64,000 bases of DNA. Source: Oscillospiraceae bacterium (GTDB taxonomy: Bacteria; Bacillota; Clostridia; Oscillospirales; Ruminococcaceae). Below, piece by piece: positions 56,599 through 64,000 of this stretch. The translations under genes were made by a program, and so were the position numbers. Where the stretch lies: NCBI GenBank assembly GCA_017436575.1, contig JAFSCU010000007.1, positions 39,143 through 103,142 on the forward strand, written 5' to 3'. Below the pieces are notes generated by a model. It saw nothing but the letters and a program-made list of their open reading frames with translations. It did no database searches and was not told where the DNA came from. Within the stretch, counting starts at the first letter, position 1; each line of letters begins with the position of its first letter.

Positions 56599-57386
56599 AA
56601 TATTCAATTTCAAATATAGCCTGGGGCAAGGAATCTGACAGCGAAATGTATGCTTTTCTGAAAGAGCAGGGAATACAGGGTATCGAAATTGCTCCGACAC
56701 GCATTTTTGAAAAGCCTTACGACAATCTGGAGCTGGCCCACGAATATGCCTGGATGCTGAAAAATAAATACGGACTGGCTGTGTCCAGTATGCAGAGTAT
56801 ATGGTACGGCGTCAAAGAAAGCATCTTCGGCAGCGACGAAGACAGGGCATATCTGCTGGATTACACCAAAAAAGCAATTCTTTTTGCTGAAAGCATGGGT
56901 ATAAAAAACCTGGTGTTCGGTTGCCCTCGCAACAGAAATATGCCTGATGGCGACAAAGAAAAATATATGGAAATCGCAAAGGATTTCTTCAGACAGCTGG
57001 GTGATTTTGCCCACCGGCACAACACAGTGCTGGCAATGGAGCCAAACCCTGTGATTTATAACACAAATTTCCTTAACTATACAAAAGATGCCTGCGAATT
57101 TGTGAAATCAGTGGACAGCCCCGGTCTGAAAGTGAACATCGATATGGGCACTATGATTTATAACAAAGAAAATCCACATCTGGTGAAAACCTATAAAAAT
57201 GTGGTTAATCATATTCATATTTCCGCTCCACAGCTGGCTGTTATACAGCAGTGCACCGAGTACAGAACACTGAAAAAAGTGCTGTCAAAAATCGAATATG
57301 ACGGCTATCTTTCAGTGGAAATGGCAAACCCCGGTGACATCGAAAAGGTTAAACAGGCTGTGCTGTTTCTCAAGGAGGCATTCTGA
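56595..57386 (+). CDS. sugar phosphate isomerase/epimerase (AP endonuclease 2 fold)
   Basis: 263 residues, TIM barrel of the xylose-isomerase-like superfamily. IEIAPTRIF, VFGCPRNRNMPDG, LAMEPNPVIYNTNF, VNIDMGTMIYN (metal Asp/His region), HIHISAPQL, LSVEMANPG give Glu/Asp/His/Glu ligands for a divalent metal. Overlaps the epimerase (ATGA) and the GT2 (TGATG), so translation is tightly coupled. Confidence 0.85.
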   Translation: MKYSISNIAWGKESDSEMYAFLKEQGIQGIEIAPTRIFEKPYDNLELAHEYAWMLKNKYGLAVSSMQSIWYGVKESIFGSDEDRAYLLDYTKKAILFAESMGIKNLVFGCPRNRNMPDGDKEKYMEIAKDFFRQLGDFAHRHNTVLAMEPNPVIYNTNFLNYTKDACEFVKSVDSPGLKVNIDMGTMIYNKENPHLVKTYKNVVNHIHISAPQLAVIQQCTEYRTLKKVLSKIEYDGYLSVEMANPGDIEKVKQAVLFLKEAF

Positions 57387-58180
57387 TGGAATATATCAAC
57401 ATTAAAGGTGTACCTGATTTTTCCTGTAAGGAATATCGGGAAAAGAAAACAAAATACTGTCTGTGCATACCTATCATCAATGAAAAAGATAACATCCGTC
57501 TGGAATTGATGCGAGCCAGAATGAACAGGGTGCATACACTGGTGGATATTATTATCTGCGATGGCGGCTCGTCTGACGGTGGCACCGATGACGATGTGAT
57601 GGAGGCTTTGGGTGTAAACACCCTGCTGACAAAACGCGGTGCAGGCAAACAGGGTGCACAGCTGCGCATGGGCTTTTACTGGGCGCTGAAACGCGGCTAT
57701 GAAGGCATCATTACCATTGACGGAAATAACAAAGACAGTATTGAAGATGTGGTAAAGTTTATTGAAAAGCTGGACGAAGGCTATGACTTTATTCAGGGCA
57801 GCCGATTTATTGCAGGCGGACAGGCTATCAATACACCGCTGTCACGTCATCTGGCTGTGAAATATATTCACGCCCCTGTAATTTCTCTGACTGCAAGGGA
57901 AAAATTTACTGATACCACAAATAATTTCCGTGGCTATTCACGAAAATATCTTACTCATCCTATGGTACAGCCGTTCAGAAGCGTGTTCAAAACTTATGAA
58001 CTGCTGGCGTATCTGTCTACCCGTGCTTCCCAGCTGAATCTGAAAACCTGTGAAGTGCCTGTGACAAGGGCATACCCTAACGACGGCAAGATTCCTACAA
58101 AAATCAGCCCTATTAAAGGCAACAGCGAACTGATGAAGATTCTGATGGCAAATGCAGTGGGCATGTATAATCCGAAATAA
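57386..58180 (+). CDS. GT2-family glycosyltransferase (dolichol-phosphate-mannose-synthase-like)
   Basis: 264 residues, GT-A fold. CLCIPIINEKDNI start, ICDGGSSDGG and TIDGNNKD (DXD-like) for nucleotide-sugar binding, then NNFRGYSRKYL. No C-terminal membrane helix, unlike the second GT2 at 59809. Probably charges a polyprenyl phosphate or adds a sugar in the cytosol. Starts in the stop codon of the previous gene. Confidence 0.8.
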   Translation: MEYINIKGVPDFSCKEYREKKTKYCLCIPIINEKDNIRLELMRARMNRVHTLVDIIICDGGSSDGGTDDDVMEALGVNTLLTKRGAGKQGAQLRMGFYWALKRGYEGIITIDGNNKDSIEDVVKFIEKLDEGYDFIQGSRFIAGGQAINTPLSRHLAVKYIHAPVISLTAREKFTDTTNNFRGYSRKYLTHPMVQPFRSVFKTYELLAYLSTRASQLNLKTCEVPVTRAYPNDGKIPTKISPIKGNSELMKILMANAVGMYNPK

Positions 58181-58208
58181 TATATAGAGCTTTTGAAAAG
58201 CGGTGGTA

Positions 58209-58378
58209 TGTCATTCCGAAGCAACAGCGAGGAATCGCACATACACAAAACTATCATTATGTCATCCTGAACGCAGTGAAGGATCGCACCTGCACAGACT
58301 ATCACTATGTCATCCTGAGCGAGTGAAACGAGTCGAAGGATCTTTGATATAAAACTATCATCAAAGTAATTGATTTGC
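58209..58378 (+). repeat. triplicated MITE left ends
   Basis: Three left ends (TGTCATTCC, TGTCATCC, TGTCATCC) at 58209, 58260 and 58308, spaced 51 and 48 bp, linked by ACACAAAACTATCATTA-like sequence. The third has AAGGATCTTTG and then TATCATCAAAG. No right ends. Confidence 0.7.
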
Positions 58379-58384
58379 TGCAAT

Positions 58385-58680
58385 TTATAAATCGTAACCG
58401 ATTTATCGTACTTTCTTTATAGAAAGTACCAAAGAACGCGGGGGTTGCGATTCCCCCGCACCCCAACGCTGCACAAGTGTGGTATGCTTCGCCTGCTACA
58501 AATCACGGGAATTTCCCCCTCGTTCACTTTGTTCACTCGCCAAAAAATTCTTCCGTGATTTTCGCAAGTATGTCGCCACCTGTAAGCAAAGCTTACCCTG
58601 GCTCCCTACTTGCTTTCCGCAGTCTACGCGATTGTTATTCGGGGATAAATCCCCGAACCCCTTTCTTAATTACTTATCTA
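58385..58680. repeat. palindrome-rich intergenic repeat
   Basis: ATAAATCG/CGATTTAT, GTACTTTC/GAAAGTAC and GGGGG-TTGCGA-TTCCCCC stems, then several shorter ones including GGGGAT-AAA-TCCCCGAACCCC. The first part shares a module with 32755-32830. No credible gene between 58181 and 58691. Confidence 0.65.
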
Positions 58681-58691
58681 CAAGGTAACCA

Positions 58692-59822
58692 ATGAACTAC
58701 GATAAAATTATAATCGGTGCGGGGCTGTATGGTTTGTACAGTGCCGTTTATCGGGGCAAAAAAGGTGAAAAAATACTGGTACTGGAATGTGACAGTGTGC
58801 CTTTTGCCCGTGCTACATACATAAATCAAGCCCGCGTACACATGGGCTATCATTACCCACGCTCTCTGTCCACAGCCGGCAAGAGCCGTGGCTATTTCGA
58901 CCGCTTCTGTGAAGATTATCCGGAAAGCGTGAAAACTGACTTTACAAAAATCTATGCAACCAGTGCCAATTTTTCCTGGACTGACAGGGCTCAGTTTGAA
59001 AAATTCTGCCGTGATACCAATATTCCTTGTGAAACAATTTCCAACACAAAATATTTCAAAGAAGATATGTGTGACGGCACATTCCTGACAAAGGAATACA
59101 CATACGACTGGGCTATTCTCCGTGACACATTGCTGGCAGACATTGAAAAACTGCCAAATGTAACATTGCGTTTTGATTCTTACATTACCAAAATCGAAAA
59201 TGACGGAGAAAATTACATCATCAGTCTGAAAGACGGGGCTGTGTTCACTGCGCCATTTGTGCTGAACTCCACCTACGCCAGTGTTAACCAGATTAATTCT
59301 CTGGCCGGTTTTGAAACTTTTCCTATCAAGTATGAACTGTGCGAAATTATACTGTGCAATGTAAACGATAATCTCCGCGATGTAGGTATCACAGTTATGG
59401 ACGGGCCGTTTTTCTCCATTATGCCTTTTGGCAAAACCGGCTATCATTCACTGACCAGTGTTACTTTCACTCCCCATGTCACATGTTATGACAAACTGCC
59501 GACTTTTGACTGCCAGAAAGGCAACGAAGATTACTGCAACCCTATGCACCTGGGCAACTGCAACAACTGCCCAAACAAACCTGAAAGTGCCTGGGGCTAT
59601 ATGTCACAGCTGGCAAGAAAATACTTGAAAGAAGAATTCGGTTTTGAATATTCACACTCACTTTTCTCAATGAAACCTATTCTGAAAATGAGTGAAATAG
59701 ACGACAGCCGCCCTACCTTGGTAAAGGTTTTCAACAAAAAACCTGCCTTTGTCAGTGTGCTGTCCGGCAAAATAAATACAGTTTATGATTTACAGGAGGT
59801 TCTGGACGGTGAGCTTGAATAA
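58692..59822 (+). CDS. FAD-dependent oxidoreductase
   Basis: 376 residues. FAD site KIIIGAGLYGLYSAVYRGKKG (GxGxxG) and a DAO-type body with HMGYHYPRS; CNPMHLGNCNNCPNK could be an Fe-S or structural Cys patch. Reminiscent of UDP-sugar mutase or amino acid oxidase relatives, but the exact reaction cannot be told. Overlaps the next GT2 by 14 bp, so part of the glycan operon. Confidence 0.78.
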   Translation: MNYDKIIIGAGLYGLYSAVYRGKKGEKILVLECDSVPFARATYINQARVHMGYHYPRSLSTAGKSRGYFDRFCEDYPESVKTDFTKIYATSANFSWTDRAQFEKFCRDTNIPCETISNTKYFKEDMCDGTFLTKEYTYDWAILRDTLLADIEKLPNVTLRFDSYITKIENDGENYIISLKDGAVFTAPFVLNSTYASVNQINSLAGFETFPIKYELCEIILCNVNDNLRDVGITVMDGPFFSIMPFGKTGYHSLTSVTFTPHVTCYDKLPTFDCQKGNEDYCNPMHLGNCNNCPNKPESAWGYMSQLARKYLKEEFGFEYSHSLFSMKPILKMSEIDDSRPTLVKVFNKKPAFVSVLSGKINTVYDLQEVLDGELE

Positions 59823-60744
59823 AGAAAAAAATTTTGTGTCAGCCGTGGTATACCTTTACAATAACGAAAGGGAAGTTGGCTCTTTTCTGAATACAGTCAA
59901 CAACCTGCTGAAAGAAAATTTTGAAAAATATGAAATTGTCTGTGTAAACGACTGCTCCACAGACGGCACTGTGAAAGCTGTGGAAACCTTCTGCGAACAG
60001 AACAGTGTAAAAAGCCTGACAGTTATCAACACCAGCTTTTTCCAGGGCGTGGAAAGCGCAATGGTGGCCGGTGTGGATATTTCCATCGGTGACTTTGTGT
60101 TTGAATTTGACAGTCCGGTGGTGGATTACGATGCTGATATGATTATGGCGGTTTACCGCAAAAGCCTGGAAGGCAATGATATTGTATTTGCTGTGCCACA
60201 GGGCGCCAGCCGATTTACATCAAAGCTGTTTTACAGCCTGTTCAATCGTTTTTCAGATATGCAGTATAAAATCAAAACCCAGCGTTTTTCCATTATCAGC
60301 CGCCGTGGTATCAATCGTGTAAAATCAATGGGTGTGAAAACCGTTTACAGAAAAGCAGTTTATGCTTCCTGTGGTCTGCCGGTGGCAGATTATGATTACA
60401 GTCCTCTGCCTGCTGAAAAAACAGGGGACAGCCAGAAAGCTGTAAAGCAGGAACTGGCTCTGAATAGCCTTATACTGTTTACAGACATCGGCTATAAAAT
60501 CAGCGTTACACTTTCCATTATTATGGCCTGTGTGCTGATGTTGGCAGGTGTTTACACAGTGGCAGTTTTCCTGTCCGCCAACCCTGTTGCCGGATGGACA
60601 ACTACAATGCGGGTTACATCACTGGGCTTTTTCGGTCTGTTTGTGCTGTTTGCCTTTGTGCTGAAATACCTGTCACTTATACTGAATTTAGTGTTCACCC
60701 GCAAACAGTATGTGGTGGAAAGTATAAGAAAAATCACAAAGTGA
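59809..60744 (+). CDS. GT2-family glycosyltransferase with membrane helices
   Basis: 311 residues from GTG at 59809, set by AGGAGG at 59794-59799. GT-A fold: VYLYNNEREV, VCVNDCSTDGT, EFDSPVVDYDADM (acidic metal site), QRFSIISRRGI, then two C-terminal membrane helices (about 225-250 and 262-285), as in DPM1/GtrB-type polyprenyl-phosphate sugar synthases. Would supply lipid-linked sugar to the flanking GT-C enzymes; that link is inference. Confidence 0.8.
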   Translation: MSLNKEKNFVSAVVYLYNNEREVGSFLNTVNNLLKENFEKYEIVCVNDCSTDGTVKAVETFCEQNSVKSLTVINTSFFQGVESAMVAGVDISIGDFVFEFDSPVVDYDADMIMAVYRKSLEGNDIVFAVPQGASRFTSKLFYSLFNRFSDMQYKIKTQRFSIISRRGINRVKSMGVKTVYRKAVYASCGLPVADYDYSPLPAEKTGDSQKAVKQELALNSLILFTDIGYKISVTLSIIMACVLMLAGVYTVAVFLSANPVAGWTTTMRVTSLGFFGLFVLFAFVLKYLSLILNLVFTRKQYVVESIRKITK

Positions 60745-60789
60745 TATGTACTTTTGTAACATATAGTTTTTTGAGAAAGTGATTTGCAG

Positions 60790-62445
60790 ATGCTGAAAAA
60801 AGATATAACTTTCAAACAAGGGCTTGCCATAGCCCTTGTTCTTGCAATAATCAGACTGGTGCTGGCCAACAGCCAGATGATGCTGGTTTTTCCATACAGT
60901 GCCCCTTTGGATGACGATTTGTACTTTGCCTGGGCACAGTCTATAGTGGCTGGCAACTGGTTGGGAGAGTATAATTACCTTACCCTGTCAAAGTATCCGT
61001 TTTTTGGTATTTATCTGGCATTGGTTCATCTTTCAGGGTTGCCGGTGCTGGTGGTAAACGCCTTTATGTGGGTGCTGCTGGGCGCTGTGTCTGTGTGGGC
61101 ATTTACCCCTGTGGTGAAAAGCAACCTGTATAAACTGGTGCTGTTTGCTGCAGTGATTTACAACCCGGCTTCTTATGCCGAGCACACTCTGCGTATCTAC
61201 CGTGACAGTATTTTCCCAATCCTGTGCACACTTTTCTTTGTGTCTCTGGCTGGGTGGGCACTGCGACTGAAAGGTAAAATCAGCCACAGCACACCGTTTC
61301 TGGTGTTGGCTGGGGTGGATTTGGGCTTTGCCTGGATAAGCAGGGAAGACGGTTTCTGGCTTTTGCCGTTTGGTGTGGTTGCTATTGTAATCTGTATAAT
61401 TTATATAGTAATTGACAAAGAGTTGAAAAATAAAGGTCTGCGCATAGGTCTGACAACCATTCCGGCAGTGATTACACTGGTTTGCGTATTAACAATATGT
61501 AATTTAAATAATAAATATTACGGTGTGTTTACATTATCTGACTTTGATGATGGTGCCTTTGCACAGTGCTTTGGCACTATGACCAGTCTTTCTCACGAAA
61601 ACTGGCACCCGCTGGTTTCGGTGCCTGAAGATGTAAGGTACAGAATGTATGAGGGTTGCCCGTCCTTTGAGCAGTTTTATCAGTATCTGGATGCAGAAGA
61701 TTCTGCCATCCGCCGTGGCTACAGAAACGGCGAAATCGGCGACTATAAATCAGGTCATCTTTACTGGGGTATGCGCCGTGCCGCCCAGGAGCTGGGCATT
61801 TATGAAACTGCAAAAGGCGCCCAGGAATTCTGGTCACAGCTGGCGTTGGAAGTGGAGGCTCTGCGACAGGCTGACCCTGATGCATTGCCACGGCGTTCAT
61901 CACTTACACCGCCCATAAGGGCAGAGTATGTGATGCCGGTTATTGAGGAAGCTGCCCACAGCCGGTGGTATGTGGTAACCTGGCAGAGTATGCGCAGCTA
62001 TGAAGATACTGTCAGTGATATTACCACAGGCGGTATCGATATGTGGCAGGATTTTCTTCACGAGCAGGCAAACTATGCTGCAGTGGAAAACTCTGATTTT
62101 CCTTATTACACACCTTTCCAGCATTTATGCTTTAAAATTATGAATGGTATCACATGGATTTATCGTGCATTTACTATTCCGCTTTTGCTGGTGGCCATAT
62201 ACAGTATTATAAGAAGTTTTATAAAATTTACAAAATTGACTTTTGAAAGACAGATACTTTCCTTTGTGTTGCTGGGTATGGGCTTTATGGGTGTGTTCAG
62301 AATTTTCATTATTTCATTCATGGAAAAAGCGGCCTTTGACATCGGCACCTATGCAATGTATCTTGGTGCGGTTTATCCTGTTGTTATTCTGGTTTGCGTA
62401 TTGGGACTGGCGTTGCTTGGCAAAACAGAAAAGCAGTTTTCTTAA
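60790..62445 (+). CDS. GT-C-type membrane protein, paralogue 2
   Basis: 551 residues, about ten membrane helices. APLDDDLYFAWAQSIVAGNWLGEYNYLTLSKYPFF parallels paralogue 1 at 53861. Central soluble loop with HENWHPLVSVPEDVR and SSLTPPIRAEY. Candidate user of a polyprenyl-linked sugar. ATG at 60790 is preferred to an in-frame TTG two codons upstream; the ribosome binding site is weak. Terminator follows. Confidence 0.65.
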   Translation: MLKKDITFKQGLAIALVLAIIRLVLANSQMMLVFPYSAPLDDDLYFAWAQSIVAGNWLGEYNYLTLSKYPFFGIYLALVHLSGLPVLVVNAFMWVLLGAVSVWAFTPVVKSNLYKLVLFAAVIYNPASYAEHTLRIYRDSIFPILCTLFFVSLAGWALRLKGKISHSTPFLVLAGVDLGFAWISREDGFWLLPFGVVAIVICIIYIVIDKELKNKGLRIGLTTIPAVITLVCVLTICNLNNKYYGVFTLSDFDDGAFAQCFGTMTSLSHENWHPLVSVPEDVRYRMYEGCPSFEQFYQYLDAEDSAIRRGYRNGEIGDYKSGHLYWGMRRAAQELGIYETAKGAQEFWSQLALEVEALRQADPDALPRRSSLTPPIRAEYVMPVIEEAAHSRWYVVTWQSMRSYEDTVSDITTGGIDMWQDFLHEQANYAAVENSDFPYYTPFQHLCFKIMNGITWIYRAFTIPLLLVAIYSIIRSFIKFTKLTFERQILSFVLLGMGFMGVFRIFIISFMEKAAFDIGTYAMYLGAVYPVVILVCVLGLALLGKTEKQFS

Positions 62446-62455
62446 TATAATAATG

Positions 62456-62496
62456 TATGTAAATAAACAGGGGGCTTCTCCTGTTTATTTTTGTTT
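62456..62496 (+). terminator. terminator after GT-C paralogue 2
   Basis: AAATAAACAGG-GGGCTTCT-CCTGTTTATTTTTG hairpin. Confidence 0.8.
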
Positions 62497-62526
62497 TATC
62501 TGGGCAGAATTTATAGAGGTGATTTT

Positions 62527-62907
62527 ATGTTTTCTGTCAGACCGGTGTGTCGCTTTGTCATATTGGTTGTTGCTATGGTGATGTTGGCGGCAGTGAATTT
62601 TTTTATGAATGATACGCTGACAGCCGTCCTGTCTGTGTTTGCATTGGTGTGGCTGTGGTTTTATCTTTTAAAACTGAAAATAGAAATAAGGAATGATTGT
62701 CTCATAAAACACAGCGGGAATATTTTTCAACATAAAACCCTGATTATGTTGAAAAACATTTTTTATATGCAGATACTTACTTTTGCCCCTCGGCTGCCGG
62801 CTGTCATAAGAATACACAGCCGGGGGAAAAGAATATTTATAATAGGACTGGACGGTGGCCAATCGGATTTTTTGGAAAAAGCTGTTACGGCATATAAAAA
62901 ATATTGA
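62527..62907 (+). CDS. small membrane protein, PH-like
   Basis: 126 residues. Two membrane helices (about 9-26 and 35-50) then a soluble beta-rich part with IEIRNDCLIKHSGNIFQHKTLIMLKNIFY, resembling bacterial PH-like (YdbS/bPH_2) domains. GAGGTG precedes the ATG. Function unknown. Confidence 0.6.
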   Translation: MFSVRPVCRFVILVVAMVMLAAVNFFMNDTLTAVLSVFALVWLWFYLLKLKIEIRNDCLIKHSGNIFQHKTLIMLKNIFYMQILTFAPRLPAVIRIHSRGKRIFIIGLDGGQSDFLEKAVTAYKKY

Positions 62908-62963
62908 AAGACAAAGTTTTTTCCACTATAATAATGATTATTAATATATAATGGAGAAAAAAT

Positions 62964-63671
62964 ATGAATTTCTATGTTACAGAAAAAGTTTTTGAAAAGA
63001 TGCCGGATGTGGTATTTGGCCTTGTAAGTGTAAAGGGCGTGGATAATTCAAAAGACTATGATTTTATACACACATTGCTGGATGAAAGTATAGCTTCCTG
63101 TGAAAACCATTTTGAAGGTAAAGTGGTAAAGCAAGAAAAAGAATTGCAGCCATACCGAAATGCTTTCCAGACTCTTGGTATAAATCCAAATAAATTTATG
63201 TCCAGTATTGAGGCGTTGCTTACACGAATTGCAAAGAAAAAGGGTATGCCACATATCAATCCGGTGGTTGACCTGGGCAATGCAATTTCACTTAAATATT
63301 ATCTGCCGGTAGGCGCCCACGACCTGAACACTATGGAAGGGGAATTCTGCGTGCGTACTGCCACAGCAGAAGATACTTTCCTGCCTTTCGGTGCAGACAG
63401 CAGGGAACCGGTGGATACAGGCGAAGTGGTTTATGCCACAGGCACAAAAGTGCGCACACGCCGCTGGATATGGCGACAGAGTGAAGAAGGCAAAATCGGT
63501 GCAGAAACATCACAGTTATTGTTTATTCTTGATGGTTTTGCAGATAATCTGGACAGTGTTATGGCTGCCCGTGATGAACTGGCCGGTATACTCTCGGAAA
63601 AGATGGGTTGTGCAACAAAAGTAGGTCTGATAGACAAAAACAATATGGTTTTTGATATGGATATACTGTAA
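62964..63671 (+). CDS. B3/B4 tRNA-binding-domain protein
   Basis: 235 residues, free-standing B3/B4 domain as in phenylalanyl-tRNA synthetase beta, where it edits mischarged tRNA. Blocks: LGINPNKFMSSIEALLTRIAKKKGMPHINPVVDLGNAISLKYYLPVG and GEVVYATGTKVRTRRWIWRQSE. Stand-alone members are putative trans-editing or aminoacyl-binding proteins. Start preceded by ATGGAG. Confidence 0.85.
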   Translation: MNFYVTEKVFEKMPDVVFGLVSVKGVDNSKDYDFIHTLLDESIASCENHFEGKVVKQEKELQPYRNAFQTLGINPNKFMSSIEALLTRIAKKKGMPHINPVVDLGNAISLKYYLPVGAHDLNTMEGEFCVRTATAEDTFLPFGADSREPVDTGEVVYATGTKVRTRRWIWRQSEEGKIGAETSQLLFILDGFADNLDSVMAARDELAGILSEKMGCATKVGLIDKNNMVFDMDIL

Positions 63672-63691
63672 ACTGTTTATAATGTGCATAA

Positions 63692-63722
63692 TAAAAGGGT
63701 GCCTGGGCACCCTTTTTGTTAA
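63692..63722 (+). terminator. terminator after B3/B4 gene
   Basis: AAAGGGTGCC-TGG-GCACCCTTTTTG hairpin. Confidence 0.88.
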
Positions 63723-63747
63723 CAGTGCCGTATTTGCAAAAACAGTG

Positions 63748-63776
63748 TTGACAATTGGCCGGTAGAGGTATATAAT
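63748..63776 (+). promoter_or_regulatory. tandem promoter P1 (rRNA-operon type)
   Basis: TTGACA at 63748-63753 and TATAAT at 63771-63776, 17-bp spacer. Initial transcript contains CGCTCGAAGGAGCGG. Confidence 0.85.
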
Positions 63777-63841
63777 ACAGGAACGCTCGAAGGAGCGGAC
63801 ACATTGAAGAAAGAAAAAGTCAAAGAAAAATAAAAAAGTAC

Positions 63842-63869
63842 TTGACAAACTGGAAAAATGTGGTATACT
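63842..63869 (+). promoter_or_regulatory. tandem promoter P2 (rRNA-operon type)
   Basis: TTGACA at 63842-63847 and TATACT at 63864-63869, 16-bp spacer; followed by AGCTGTCTTGGAAGGG. Confidence 0.85.
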
Positions 63870-63946
63870 AAATGAGCTGTCTTGGAAGGGATAGCGGAAT
63901 ACACAAAGAAGTTTGAAAAAACTTGTAAAAAACACAGAAAAAGTTG

Positions 63947-63975
63947 TTGACAAACAGATAAGTGTGTGATATAAT
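63947..63975 (+). promoter_or_regulatory. tandem promoter P3 (rRNA-operon type)
   Basis: TTGACA at 63947-63952 and TATAAT at 63970-63975, 17-bp spacer; followed by AGCTGTCTCGGAAGGG up to the window end. Three near-perfect promoters in 230 bp without a reading frame point to an rRNA (or tRNA) operon beyond the window. Confidence 0.88.
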
Positions 63976-64000
63976 TAAAAAGCTGTCTCGGAAGGGGCGG

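Noticed and set aside
58209-58378. Possible CRISPR array from regularly spaced repeats
   Set aside because: Only three imperfect copies of a known MITE end, linkers are similar to each other rather than unique, and no cas genes are present.

Overview
The window is the replication-origin region of a low-to-moderate GC Firmicute, most likely a gut Clostridium-class organism of the Oscillospirales type. The assignment to Clostridia rests on the order rpmH-rnpA-yidD-yidC-jag | dnaA-dnaN-S4-recF-remB-gyrB-gyrA, strong GGAGG-type ribosome binding sites, a Soj/Spo0J/Noc-type ParABS set and an anaerobic NrdG activase. The family assignment is inference. Genes to the right of about 30 kb run almost entirely on the + strand, away from the origin.

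Layout. 0.1-18.5 kb: housekeeping and accessory genes (two QueG-type Fe-S proteins, alpha/beta hydrolase plus acyl-ACP thioesterase, nrdG, ung, HAD phosphatase, DUF362 ferredoxin, CPBP protease, tadA, an XRE/DUF3169 pair, a TetR-controlled RND pump, a GT-C glycosyltransferase). 18.46-19.02 kb: a gene-free block with 13 DnaA-box-like sites. 19.4-19.85 kb: a tRNA-Thr(CGU) gene followed by two 191-bp tandem units made of broken tRNA-Thr copies. 19.9-24.1 kb: a membrane-anchored protein, a pentapeptide-repeat protein, an unknown membrane protein and an AI-2E-type transporter. 24.6-27.6 kb: jag-yidC-yidD-rnpA-rpmH, leftward. 28.3-38.9 kb: dnaA, oriC (with a DnaA-trio), dnaN, S4 protein, recF, remB, gyrB, a YcxB-like protein, a GIY-YIG mini-element, gyrA. 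39-45.9 kb: a HIT protein, a DUF3267 protein, mnmE, mnmG, rsmG. 46-53.7 kb: two paralogous lipoproteins, Noc-like ParB, Soj, Spo0J, serS and two parS sites. 53.8-62.4 kb: a surface-glycan locus bounded by two paralogous GT-C membrane proteins. 62.5-64 kb: a small membrane protein, a B3/B4-domain protein, and three tandem strong promoters that look like the front of an rRNA operon lying beyond the window.

The striking feature is the repeat content. Nearly every intergenic gap on the left arm, and several on the right, carries (i) REP-type palindromes with a GTAG foot (GTAGGG-stem-loop-stem) and (ii) a ~110-bp MITE with ends TGTCATTCTGA/TCAGAATGACA. Three REP-associated tyrosine transposase (RAYT) genes sit 1-10 bp behind the stop codons of a HIT gene, mnmE and soj. 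Each RAYT carries two oppositely oriented REPs inside its own reading frame, at the same two protein positions, and each gene's pair belongs to its own palindrome class, which also occurs between genes. The MITE ends also flank a complete GIY-YIG nuclease gene, giving a 414-bp element that may be the autonomous partner of the MITE family. A third, smaller element appears to insert into gene 3' ends (recF, tRNA-Thr) and leave a duplicated 3' segment. These three systems are the main candidates for undescribed biology here.
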